Assembly (NCBI GenBank): GCA_017936605.1
Contig: JAGBFH010000010.1
Coordinates: 1 to 64,000 of the forward strand
Direction: 5' to 3'
Source of the DNA: Tidjanibacter sp.
Lineage (GTDB): Bacteria; Bacteroidota; Bacteroidia; Bacteroidales; Rikenellaceae
Length of the DNA: 64,000 nt
Within the stretch, counting starts at the first letter, position 1; every line of letters begins with the position of its first letter. Shown here piece after piece: positions 1-7,722 of this stretch. Both the position numbers and the translations under genes were made by a program. The notes below the pieces were generated by a model. It searched no databases, was not told the DNA's origin, and was given only the letters and a program-made list of their open reading frames with translations.

Positions 1-115
1 CTGACCGCAGCCCGCTGACTGGTGACTGCTGACTGCTGACTGCTGACTGCTGCCCGCCGACCGCTGACTGCTGCCCGCCGACCGCTGACTGCAGCCCGCT
101 GACCGCTGACCGCTG
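1..115. repeat. Heptamer-type tandem repeat at window edge
   Basis: The stretch is a degenerate tandem array of 7-base words such as CTGACTG and CTGACCG, with interspersed CTGCCCGC variants, and it runs off the left edge. The same GCAGTCA word recurs as a short array at 46795-46815. No gene is visible in it. It ends in an A-rich tract just before the promoter of the first lipoprotein. Confidence 0.8.
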
Positions 116-136
116 AAAAAAAATCTCCAAAAACGC

Positions 137-166
137 TTGGAAATACAAAACTATTCATTACCTTTG
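137..166 (+). promoter_or_regulatory. Bacteroidetes-type promoter of first lipoprotein
   Basis: A TTG at 137-139 and TACCTTTG at 159-166 are separated by 19 bases, matching the -33/-7 pattern of the Bacteroidetes primary sigma factor. This leaves a leader of roughly 85 bases before the ATG at 257. Confidence 0.65.
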
Positions 167-256
167 TAATAAGTACAAGTTTTAAGTAAGTACCGAAAAA
201 CAAAATAACCTATAAAAACGAACACTAATTATTTATCAATCAAAATCTTATTGCTT

Positions 257-2497
257 ATGAAAAAGCTATTCCTTTTTGCCACAATGCTCTTTGCAACAAT
301 GGCATTCACGCTGACAAGTTGTGATGATCCCGCACCCGAGCCCACGCCCGAGCCCAAGCCCGAGCCTCCCACCCCAGTGGAGCTCACCTTTGAGGTGGAT
401 ATAGAGTCGGTGGCTATGAGTTCGGTGACCTACTCGGTTGTTCCTTCGATTAAGGACGCCAACTATCTTGTAGTGCTGACTCCCGAGACCTATATTGATA
501 ATGTAGGTATGGGCGAGGGCCTTGCAACCGCTATTCTGGGTAGCTTGCGCGACCAGGCTGCCGCCACCGGCAAGACCTTAGCAGAGTTCCTGCCCGAAGT
601 TATGAGCAAGGGCGACATTTCCAATCAGGAGATGACGGGTCTGGCTCCCGCGACCGACTACTCGATTGTGGTCTTTGGTCTGGATGCAGAGCTCAAACCC
701 TCGACCGAGCCCGTATGCGAGCCTTTCACTACCGAGCCCCTGCCCAATGTAGAGTGTACCTTTGAGGTTGCTTCTGAGGTGTTTGGCAACTCTGTAGAGT
801 TGAAAGTAACCCCCTCTAATGCAGATATCAACTGGCATATGTTCATCATTGCCGATGCCGACTATGCCGCCTATACCGACCCCGCAGGTGAGTACAAGTT
901 CACCGATGAGAGCCTCTATTCGGCATACTTCTCGTCGGAGATTGATCAGTATCTGGGTGCTGGCTACACTGTTGCGCAGACCCTCCAGGCCATCTGCCCC
1001 AAAGGCACAGCGACTCTCCAGGCCAAAGGCCTCACCGCCAACACTACCTACCGCTATATGATTGCAGGTATTTTGGTAGAGGGCGAACAGGCTTATCTGG
1101 TTACCGCTCCTTCGCACGACACCTTCACCACCGGTGATGCATTGGCTTCGGATATGACCTTCGAGATTGAGATTGGCAATGTGGAGATGAACCGCGTTGA
1201 CCTGAAGATTACCCCCTCGAACCTCGAGGAGAAATTCACCTGGATTTGTGGCGTCTATGACGGCGTATCGTCGAGCGTGGAGCTGATGGACAAATTCCTT
1301 GCCGAGAACAAGATGTGGCTTGATTGGGGTATGATGCTCTACACCGGTGTACAGGACTACACCGAGGGTGGCCCCAACTTCAAATACAAAGTGGATGCTC
1401 CCGATACCGATCACTATGTGATGGCACTTGGTTATTCGGGTGGTGTGACTACCGCTCCCGAGGTGGCATACTTCCGCACCTTGCCCGCTCCCGACCCCGC
1501 AGATGCAACCTTCGAGATTTCTCCCACTGATGTTGGTCCTTGGGGCGCAACCTTCTCGGTAGATTGCTCCGACGAGACCTCCTACTACACCATTTTGCTT
1601 GCAGAGGATGGCGGTTTCAACCGCGAGATGGCAGTCCTTGACGCAGAGAATGGCCTCCAGGAGATGCTCGCTATGCAGCAGATGTTCAACCCCAGCGCAA
1701 CTATTCTCAATGTTCTGAGCAGCTACTACTGGTCGGGTGATATCAACACCAGCGCTTCCGGTCTTGAGCCCGAGTCGAGCTACACTATTGCAGTCCTCGT
1801 ATTCTCTAACGAGGGTAAGGTTGTGGGCGTTCACGAGTTCCCCGGCGCACTGGTATCGACTGCCGTAGGTAACCTCACTCCCGAGGTTGAGCTTCTCGGC
1901 TACTACTCGGGTAACGACGAGAATGGCGAGATCTTCGGTCAGCCCGATGCTACCAAGGATAGGGTAATTGCAGCCGTACGCTACAATGTGCCCGAGGGCG
2001 CAACCGGTCTTTATGTCTACTCTTCGAACCCCCTGTCGCATCCCACGACTATGACCAGCGCAGAGCTCTATTCGTCCTTCTGGAACTACACCACTGCAGT
2101 GTCGCTCGAACAGCCCTACTCGTTCTTCGTTCTCAACTGGGATGAGGAGAACATCATCTGGGCAACTGTTAAAGACGCCGAGGGTCGCGTAGGTGAGTTC
2201 GCAAACGCATCGTTCACCACCACACCCGAGGGTAAGGGCAACTACGCCGACCTCAAGGCCCTTGTTGACGAGCTCAACAGCAAGGCTTCGGGCGTTCTGG
2301 CAAGACCCAACCGCGGCGAGAACAAGGAGGGTGCGATTATCGGCAAACCCTTCTTGAAGAAGAGCAATGTAGAGCGTCTGGACATCGCTCCCGAGAGCAT
2401 TGCAAGACCCGAGATGACCTTCGAGTTTGCAGAGCCCCAGTTCGAGAAGGGTGTTATTCGCCAGCTCCGCACTCCCGCAATCGTTCGTGTTCGCTAA
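257..2497 (+). CDS. Surface lipoprotein with four tandem beta-sandwich-like repeats
   Basis: The 746-residue product starts at the ATG at 257; an in-frame TTG two codons upstream is unlikely. A lipoprotein signal peptide ends at LTSC followed by DD, an acidic pattern typical of surface export in Bacteroidetes, then a Pro/Glu linker. Four repeats follow, each opening with a TFE or LTFE strand and containing a V-x-V-x-PS motif (roughly residues 38-155, 160-290, 295-410 and 415-535), which suggests fibronectin-III-like modules. The last 200 residues do not fit the repeat and end in a basic tail. No enzyme motif was seen. It is probably an adhesin or binding protein; function unknown. Confidence 0.8.
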   Translation: MKKLFLFATMLFATMAFTLTSCDDPAPEPTPEPKPEPPTPVELTFEVDIESVAMSSVTYSVVPSIKDANYLVVLTPETYIDNVGMGEGLATAILGSLRDQAAATGKTLAEFLPEVMSKGDISNQEMTGLAPATDYSIVVFGLDAELKPSTEPVCEPFTTEPLPNVECTFEVASEVFGNSVELKVTPSNADINWHMFIIADADYAAYTDPAGEYKFTDESLYSAYFSSEIDQYLGAGYTVAQTLQAICPKGTATLQAKGLTANTTYRYMIAGILVEGEQAYLVTAPSHDTFTTGDALASDMTFEIEIGNVEMNRVDLKITPSNLEEKFTWICGVYDGVSSSVELMDKFLAENKMWLDWGMMLYTGVQDYTEGGPNFKYKVDAPDTDHYVMALGYSGGVTTAPEVAYFRTLPAPDPADATFEISPTDVGPWGATFSVDCSDETSYYTILLAEDGGFNREMAVLDAENGLQEMLAMQQMFNPSATILNVLSSYYWSGDINTSASGLEPESSYTIAVLVFSNEGKVVGVHEFPGALVSTAVGNLTPEVELLGYYSGNDENGEIFGQPDATKDRVIAAVRYNVPEGATGLYVYSSNPLSHPTTMTSAELYSSFWNYTTAVSLEQPYSFFVLNWDEENIIWATVKDAEGRVGEFANASFTTTPEGKGNYADLKALVDELNSKASGVLARPNRGENKEGAIIGKPFLKKSNVERLDIAPESIARPEMTFEFAEPQFEKGVIRQLRTPAIVRVR

Positions 2498-2565
2498 TTG
2501 AAAACTGGGCCCACGGGCCCAAGATGAAATACAAAACTCAGAAATAGGATTACGGAAAATGAGGG

Positions 2566-2600
2566 GAGCCCCCGAGGTGCGTTTCGCATCTCGGGGGCTC
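2566..2600 (+). terminator. Intrinsic terminator
   Basis: An 11-base-pair GC-rich stem (GAGCCCCCGAG with its complement) is followed by a short T-rich run. It lies about 70 bases past the stop of the first lipoprotein gene. Confidence 0.8.
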
Positions 2601-2626
2601 TAATTTTGCGGGTACTTCACGAGGTC

Positions 2627-2910
2627 TACCAACGGTCGTCGGTAGACAAAAAGTTCACGAGTATTAAAAATAATACCCGTGAACTTTTATAGAGGGAAAT
2701 TAGGGAATTTAAGGAATTTAGGGAATTTAAGGAATTTAGGGACCTTAAAGTCTTTAAGGTCTTTAAGGGCCTATGGGACCTATAAGACTTATGGGGCCTA
2801 TAAGCCCTATAAGACCCATAAGCCCTTTTCGCCCTTTTGGCCCTTTTCGCCCTTTTGGCCCTTTTAGCCCTTAAAGACTTAGGTCGGTCGACGGTTGTCG
2901 GTCGACAAAA
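2627..2910. repeat. Composite intergenic repeat with 9-base array (copy 1)
   Basis: A hairpin at 2651-2686 (GTTCACGAGTATTA against its near-perfect complement) is followed by about 21 consecutive 9-base units from about 2692 to 2882. The units drift from GAATTTAGG through GACCTTAAA and GGCCTATGG to GCCCTTTTG. GTCGGTAGAC and GTCGGTCGAC words flank both ends. Frames through the array give three-residue-periodic translations, so apparent ORFs here are artefacts of the 9-base period. Confidence 0.85.
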
Positions 2911-2947
2911 ACCGCATATCTCTGAGGGAATTTTTTAACAACAAGAT

Positions 2948-2991
2948 GGGCGAGGCCCGCAGCTTACTGAGCGTAAGTGAGGGTCTCGCCC
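2948..2991 (-). terminator. Terminator of the CotH gene
   Basis: The stem GGGCGAGGCCC pairs with GGGTCTCGCCC (one G-U pair) and contains an inner CTTAC/GTAAG stem. On the minus strand it lies about 40 bases past the CotH stop and is followed by TTGTTAAAAAATT. Confidence 0.65.
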
Positions 2992-3030
2992 GTTGCAGTT
3001 GGTGAAAAATTCACCAGAGAGATGCGGTTT

Positions 3031-4917
3031 TTACCAGGAGGAGATGAGAGAATTGATGTCCTCAATTCGGTCGATGTAGATGGAACGCATACGGGCCACA
3101 GCCTCGCTCCAGGGCAGGAGTTCGTCACCATTGACACCGCCCGTATCCTGGGGGTTCCACAGCGCAAAGTTCTTCACTGCGGCCCACTTGAGGTAGTCGG
3201 CCTCCTGGTCGAAGAACTCCACAAGTGACCTCAGGCGGGGGTAGATATCAGCCCAACGCTCCTTGGCGAGGGCCTTGAACTCGGGGTCGCCGAACATACG
3301 ACCATACCAGAGCGTGCCCTGAAGGTAGAGTTTGCCATCGGCCCAGGTGGATACATTGTAGGAGAAGGTGCCCCAGTCGAAGTCCCAGATGGGGCCTGCA
3401 GTAAGGAGGCCACCGCGGTCCTTGTGCATATAGACGCTACCCGGGTTGCCTATCTCGTGATTGAGGCAGACCTCGTAGATAATCCAATAGTCCACGAAGG
3501 ATTGGCGGTCCACATAGTTCATATAGCCCGTTTCGGGGTCGAGGAACTCTTTGGAGTGGATGAGCGCTTCGAGGTTTTTGATATACTCCTGTGCCCAGGC
3601 GAACTGCTCAGCGGTAAGTTCATCCTCGTCGGGCGACTTGATGGCAAAGGGCATATTGCGAGGCGTGCGCCACTGCTTTTCGTTGTCGAAGTGGAAGTCG
3701 AGCTCAAAGAGGTAGCCGCCCGTCAGGGCCTCGCCCTCATTGTCCGAGGGGCTCATCTCGGTGATGTTCACACGGTTTTTGTCGACCTTTATCTGCTCGG
3801 TGACCAGATAGGTGCCCAGATGGCGACCATTGAGGAAGAGTTCGGCGTACTCATTTCGAGGGGTCCACGCGAGGGAGGTCTGCTCGGAGATGCGGAGGGC
3901 CATACGGTTGCGGAGCATCGTCTTGTCCATAGCGTTGGCGAGCAACACCCAGCGTTTGTGCTTGGGCATACCGAGCACCTCGGTCTTGCTCTCGAACTTC
4001 AGCGCGTAGGGCTTCTTGGGCCAGCCCCAGGTGGTGTTGCCTCGGCCGCGAATATTAACGACACTCTCGGCCAGGTCGTCGAAGTGGCCCACACCGTTGA
4101 TTGTTATCTTGGCGCTCTTCCAATCCTCCTTGGAGGTTACGGGGCCGCGGTCGTCGGTGTGGATGTTAATAATAGGTAGGCCGGTGAAATTCACGAGGTT
4201 TACGGTGTAGGTCTTGCTGCCCGCACCGCCGCTCACAACATACTCCACGGGCTCCGAAAAGTCCACAACGCTCTCACCGCTCGTCTGCTCCACACCACCG
4301 ACGCTCACCACAGCATTGCTCTCGAAGCGTGCCACCAGTTCCATACTCTCAAGCGGAAGATTCGTTGCACCCTCAAAGAGGCGTCGGGCGGCATCGTAAG
4401 CCATCACCACATCGCTATCGAGCGTAGGGTTATCCTCGCGCAAGAAGACAACCCTCTTGAGGCTCACATCCATACCTCGGGTGGCAATCGAGAAGCTCTC
4501 CGTATAGACCACCTTGTCGCCCTCTGTGACCTTTATCCTGACCCTCTCCACGAACTCCTTGGAGAGCCCCTTGTCGGCCACAAAGCAGCGCCAACGCCCC
4601 ACCTTCTCGGTGGGCTCCACCTTGCGAAGCGCGAGGTTTTGGGGCTCATCGTCGCTGTCGGCCGCAACGAGCGAAAAACCGTCTGTAGAGGTCACAGCCT
4701 CGGCGTCCTCAACCACCACATAGACGGTGGCCTCATCGGAGAAGTCGAGCGTGTAGCCCTCCTCTTCGACCCTTAGGCTCTTGAGTTCTACTACACCCTC
4801 CTCTACGGGGGGCTCCTCGGGCTCCTCAGTAATGTTGTCTTCGCCCGGCTCGGGGGCACACGCCACACTCAAGGCTGCCAGCATCCACAGCCACCACTTC
4901 ATCAACTCTCTTCTCAT
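3031..4917 (-). CDS. CotH kinase family lipoprotein
   Basis: The 628-residue product begins at the ATG at 4917 (another in frame at 4902); a longer upstream reading lacks a signal peptide and was discarded. The signal peptide ends at LSVACAPEPG. The N-terminal 250 residues look like beta-sandwich modules. The CotH domain follows, shown by NIRGRGNTTW, KKPYALKFE, a PRNEYAELFLNG stretch and GPIWDFDWG. CotH proteins are atypical protein kinases, and the DFD motif matches the metal-binding region. It is probably exported to the cell surface; its substrate is unknown. Confidence 0.85.
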   Translation of the reverse strand: MRRELMKWWLWMLAALSVACAPEPGEDNITEEPEEPPVEEGVVELKSLRVEEEGYTLDFSDEATVYVVVEDAEAVTSTDGFSLVAADSDDEPQNLALRKVEPTEKVGRWRCFVADKGLSKEFVERVRIKVTEGDKVVYTESFSIATRGMDVSLKRVVFLREDNPTLDSDVVMAYDAARRLFEGATNLPLESMELVARFESNAVVSVGGVEQTSGESVVDFSEPVEYVVSGGAGSKTYTVNLVNFTGLPIINIHTDDRGPVTSKEDWKSAKITINGVGHFDDLAESVVNIRGRGNTTWGWPKKPYALKFESKTEVLGMPKHKRWVLLANAMDKTMLRNRMALRISEQTSLAWTPRNEYAELFLNGRHLGTYLVTEQIKVDKNRVNITEMSPSDNEGEALTGGYLFELDFHFDNEKQWRTPRNMPFAIKSPDEDELTAEQFAWAQEYIKNLEALIHSKEFLDPETGYMNYVDRQSFVDYWIIYEVCLNHEIGNPGSVYMHKDRGGLLTAGPIWDFDWGTFSYNVSTWADGKLYLQGTLWYGRMFGDPEFKALAKERWADIYPRLRSLVEFFDQEADYLKWAAVKNFALWNPQDTGGVNGDELLPWSEAVARMRSIYIDRIEDINSLISSW

Positions 4918-4958
4918 AGTGATTACTCTATTGGGTATTAATGTGTTATCAAAAAAAT

Positions 4959-4998
4959 GTCGGGGCCCCATAAATCCAACCCAAAAAGGGGCCCCGAC
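4959..4998 (-). terminator. Intrinsic terminator of the 793-residue lipoprotein gene
   Basis: An 11-base perfect stem, GTCGGGGCCCC with its complement, is followed on the minus strand by a run of seven T. It sits between the stop at 5053 and the CotH start. Confidence 0.85.
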
Positions 4999-5052
4999 TC
5001 CCAAAAACAGATGATAATTTTGGGATAGATGTATGTTAGAGAAGTATTCTTT

Positions 5053-7434
5053 TTACTCGGCGCTCTGGAGCACCTTCACCACGAGGCAGGGGTCAATAAT
5101 GTCGTAGCCCTCATAGGCCTGACCTGCGCCCACCGCGGGGTGAACATAGATGTAGCCCACGCGAGCCTCGCCCGTGGTGTTGGCTGCGGCCTGGTAGTTG
5201 AGCCAGTCGCCACCCACATTGGCCGAGAGCCAGTCGATGCTATTGCCAGCGGCATCCACATAGGAGTACGAGAGGGCGTGAGCCTCATCGGTGAAGTTAT
5301 TATCGCGGGTGGGGTCAACGGCACCGCCGACAATCTTGTAGACCGACATCCAGGTGACACCCGTAGAGCCGCAACCATCCTTACCGACGGTCATATCCTT
5401 GCGGAGCACGATATTGTTGGGGTCGTTGCCGAAGGTGTAGACCGCAGCGAGGCCGTCGCTCGAGGCGGGCATCTGCACAACCTCAATGGTCACAACGGGG
5501 TTGCCACCCACAATGCTCACCTCCTGGTCGCTCTCGGGATAGGAGATGGAGATAACGCCCTTGCGCCACCCCTCGGTGGAGGGCTCAACAGTCAGGTAGA
5601 TGTGGTTGCCACCTATGCGGGCGCTCATCCACGAGGCTGACGAGGTGACCTCCAGCGAGGCGAAATACTTGCTGCCGCCATCGTCGGTCTGCACACCGTC
5701 AACCATTGCGAAGAAGTAACCGAGGTCCTTATCGCTCACACCCGCGGTCACAATCATAGGTGCAACCGAAAGGTTGGCGGTGGTGTAGTAGAGTTCGCTC
5801 TTGAGGCCTGCTGCCTTGCTGGGCTGCTGCACAACGCGGATGGTGAAGGCGGTATTGTCGGGAGTCATAGTGTATGTATCCGTATCGCCCTTGAAGGTGG
5901 CGGTGATGGTCGCCGTGCGCTCCTCGGTAGTCGAGGGGTTGGCACCAATGGCCGAGAGCTCAATATTGTTGAAGTTGCCACCCACAACCGTAGCCACGCA
6001 CCAGTCGGCATCGCTCACAACCTCCACCGTCTTGAAGAAGGGCTCAATGGCCTCTGCATCAGCCACAGCCGTAGCCGAGCCATCGAGGTAGGCAAGGAAA
6101 TAACCGAGGCCCTTGACGCCCGAGAAGCCGGCACCGGGAATGGTAACAACCGCATCGCCAAACCACTGATAATGAAGCGTGTGAGTTGCAGTTGCGCCAT
6201 TCTGAGCCACCTCTATAGTGGCGATGATGGGGTTCTCCACCGCATACTCCTTGGTCGAGGGGGTGTAGATAATCTTCACCGTGCAGAAACGGCCCTCAGT
6301 GGACTCGTTCTTGGCAACGGTCAGCACGGGGTGGTTGTAGTTCTGAATCTCGCAGGCAACCCACTCTACGGGTGCGCCCTCCGAGTCGGTAGACTCGAAG
6401 CTAATCTGGGTGTAGTAGTCGGCATCGTAGTTGACAGTATCCTGCACGCCATTGACGCTGGCCAAGTAGTAACCCATATCCTGAACGCCACCCAACGCGC
6501 TCATCTGCAACGAGGTGGTGAGGTAACTTGCGTCGTATGTCACAACCTGTGCGTCGTTCTCCAAGCGCGAGGTTGCATTCTTAAGGTCGAAGTAGGCGGT
6601 GTGAACCGTTCCCATCTGGAAGCTCACCTCGTCGGTCACCTCGAAGGTATATTTGGCCACATCGGTAGCCACTACCCACTTGGCTCCTTGCGACACCGCG
6701 GGGGCGAGTTCCATATAGATACCTTTGGCAGTATCTTTCTCTGCTCCAACCTGATAGGGGGTTGCAAGAGTAACCTTCGAGAAGCTCACGCCACCGGCCA
6801 CTTCGTAACTGTTGTCCGAGAGGTCGAATGTGAGATGGCCGTGAAGAGCCACGCTATCGTCGGCATCGAGGCTTACCGAGAGGACATTCTCGTCAACAAA
6901 CGCGCCGTCGGAGCTGTAGACCATATAGCGGAGCATCGAGGAGGCCAACTCCAGAGGGGTCTCAAGGCGCTCCACCTCACCCTCAAGCGAGAGCCACTCG
7001 GGGCTCACAAGAGTAATGGAAAGGCCCTCGGTGCTGCCCGCCTTGAGCTGCGTGGCCTCGGCCGCAATGGTCGACTGCATCGACGCGGGGGTGAGTATCG
7101 AGGGGGCAAACAGCACCTTCAGTGCGGTGCTCTCCTTGGGGGCATCTACGGTGAGCACGACACCATCGGTGGCGGTCATCGACTTAATGGCGAGCGATTT
7201 ACCACTTTCGTCTATCACACTGAAGAGCTCTTCGGCACCCTCCCAATTCATAGCGATTTGGTCGGTGAGGGCTGCTCTGGTGGTCACATCGAGTCTGGCC
7301 GCAATCTCAATGGTGCGCACCTGCTCTTCGGGATTGGGTTTCTCATCAATGGGGGAGTCTTGGTCGTCGTTGCCGCACGCCACAAAGGCGAGAGATACAA
7401 AAACCAAAGCGAATAATCTGGAAAACTTTTTCAT
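5053..7434 (-). CDS. Fimbrillin/BACON-like surface lipoprotein
   Basis: The 793-residue lipoprotein has a signal peptide ending in FVACGNDD. A fimbrillin-like N-terminal region is marked by the TTRAALTD motif near residue 52, typical of Mfa-like proteins. At least three related segments follow at roughly residues 310, 435 and 560. Each has a GxxxxGYFLAxxDG-type motif and a WxxA/WMSA strand, as in BACON-like immunoglobulin modules. It resembles the 821-residue lipoprotein at 20019 in plan. No enzyme motif is visible; binding to glycan, mucin or a pilus partner is only inference. Confidence 0.75.
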   Translation of the reverse strand: MKKFSRLFALVFVSLAFVACGNDDQDSPIDEKPNPEEQVRTIEIAARLDVTTRAALTDQIAMNWEGAEELFSVIDESGKSLAIKSMTATDGVVLTVDAPKESTALKVLFAPSILTPASMQSTIAAEATQLKAGSTEGLSITLVSPEWLSLEGEVERLETPLELASSMLRYMVYSSDGAFVDENVLSVSLDADDSVALHGHLTFDLSDNSYEVAGGVSFSKVTLATPYQVGAEKDTAKGIYMELAPAVSQGAKWVVATDVAKYTFEVTDEVSFQMGTVHTAYFDLKNATSRLENDAQVVTYDASYLTTSLQMSALGGVQDMGYYLASVNGVQDTVNYDADYYTQISFESTDSEGAPVEWVACEIQNYNHPVLTVAKNESTEGRFCTVKIIYTPSTKEYAVENPIIATIEVAQNGATATHTLHYQWFGDAVVTIPGAGFSGVKGLGYFLAYLDGSATAVADAEAIEPFFKTVEVVSDADWCVATVVGGNFNNIELSAIGANPSTTEERTATITATFKGDTDTYTMTPDNTAFTIRVVQQPSKAAGLKSELYYTTANLSVAPMIVTAGVSDKDLGYFFAMVDGVQTDDGGSKYFASLEVTSSASWMSARIGGNHIYLTVEPSTEGWRKGVISISYPESDQEVSIVGGNPVVTIEVVQMPASSDGLAAVYTFGNDPNNIVLRKDMTVGKDGCGSTGVTWMSVYKIVGGAVDPTRDNNFTDEAHALSYSYVDAAGNSIDWLSANVGGDWLNYQAAANTTGEARVGYIYVHPAVGAGQAYEGYDIIDPCLVVKVLQSAE

Positions 7435-7486
7435 AGAGGTATGTTTTTAGGCTTTTTGTGCAAAATTTCTGCAAGGTCGGTTTTTA

Positions 7487-7494
7487 CAAATTTA
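7487..7494 (-). promoter_or_regulatory. Possible -7 box for the 793-residue lipoprotein gene
   Basis: On the minus strand the bases read TAAATTTG, a match to TAnnTTTG, about 55 bases before the start at 7434. No TTG was found at the usual distance upstream, so support is partial. Confidence 0.4.
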
Positions 7495-7669
7495 GCAACT
7501 ATTCTCGCGCTCGCCACGCACACCAAAGTAAAAAGTGGACCACAAACACCACCTCCCAATACCAAAGCGCTACATATCAACAACTTAGCCACCGCTATCG
7601 GTTGCGCTAAAAGTGGACCGAAAAAATGGCCTCGGGAGCAAAAAGAGGAGCAAAATAGCGCCACAAATT

Positions 7670-7699
7670 TTGAACATTTTGGAGAAAATGCTACATTTG
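7670..7699 (+). promoter_or_regulatory. Promoter of the PUL regulator gene
   Basis: TTG at 7670-7672 and TACATTTG at 7692-7699 are separated by 19 bases. The expected transcript start lies only about 15-20 bases before the ATG at 7723. This also argues against starting the protein further upstream. Confidence 0.65.
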
Positions 7700-7722
7700 T
7701 CGTAGACAAAAACTCCCAACCT

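Noticed and set aside
1..115. CRISPR array
   Set aside because: The units are 7 bases with no spacers and no cas genes are present. The 9-base arrays fail the same test.
2679..2867. Open frames through the 9-base arrays (also 33594-33806 and 46859-47062)
   Set aside because: Their three-residue periodic translations follow from the 9-base period. They lack starts, domains and conservation beyond the repeat itself.
5076..5378. Arg/Ser/Thr-rich frame antisense or out of frame in the lipoprotein gene
   Set aside because: Composition shadow of the GC-rich gene, as for many short frames across the window.
7441..7722. N-terminal extension of the PUL regulator
   Set aside because: It would place 94 residues before a clear signal peptide, and the promoter at 7670-7699 lies inside it.
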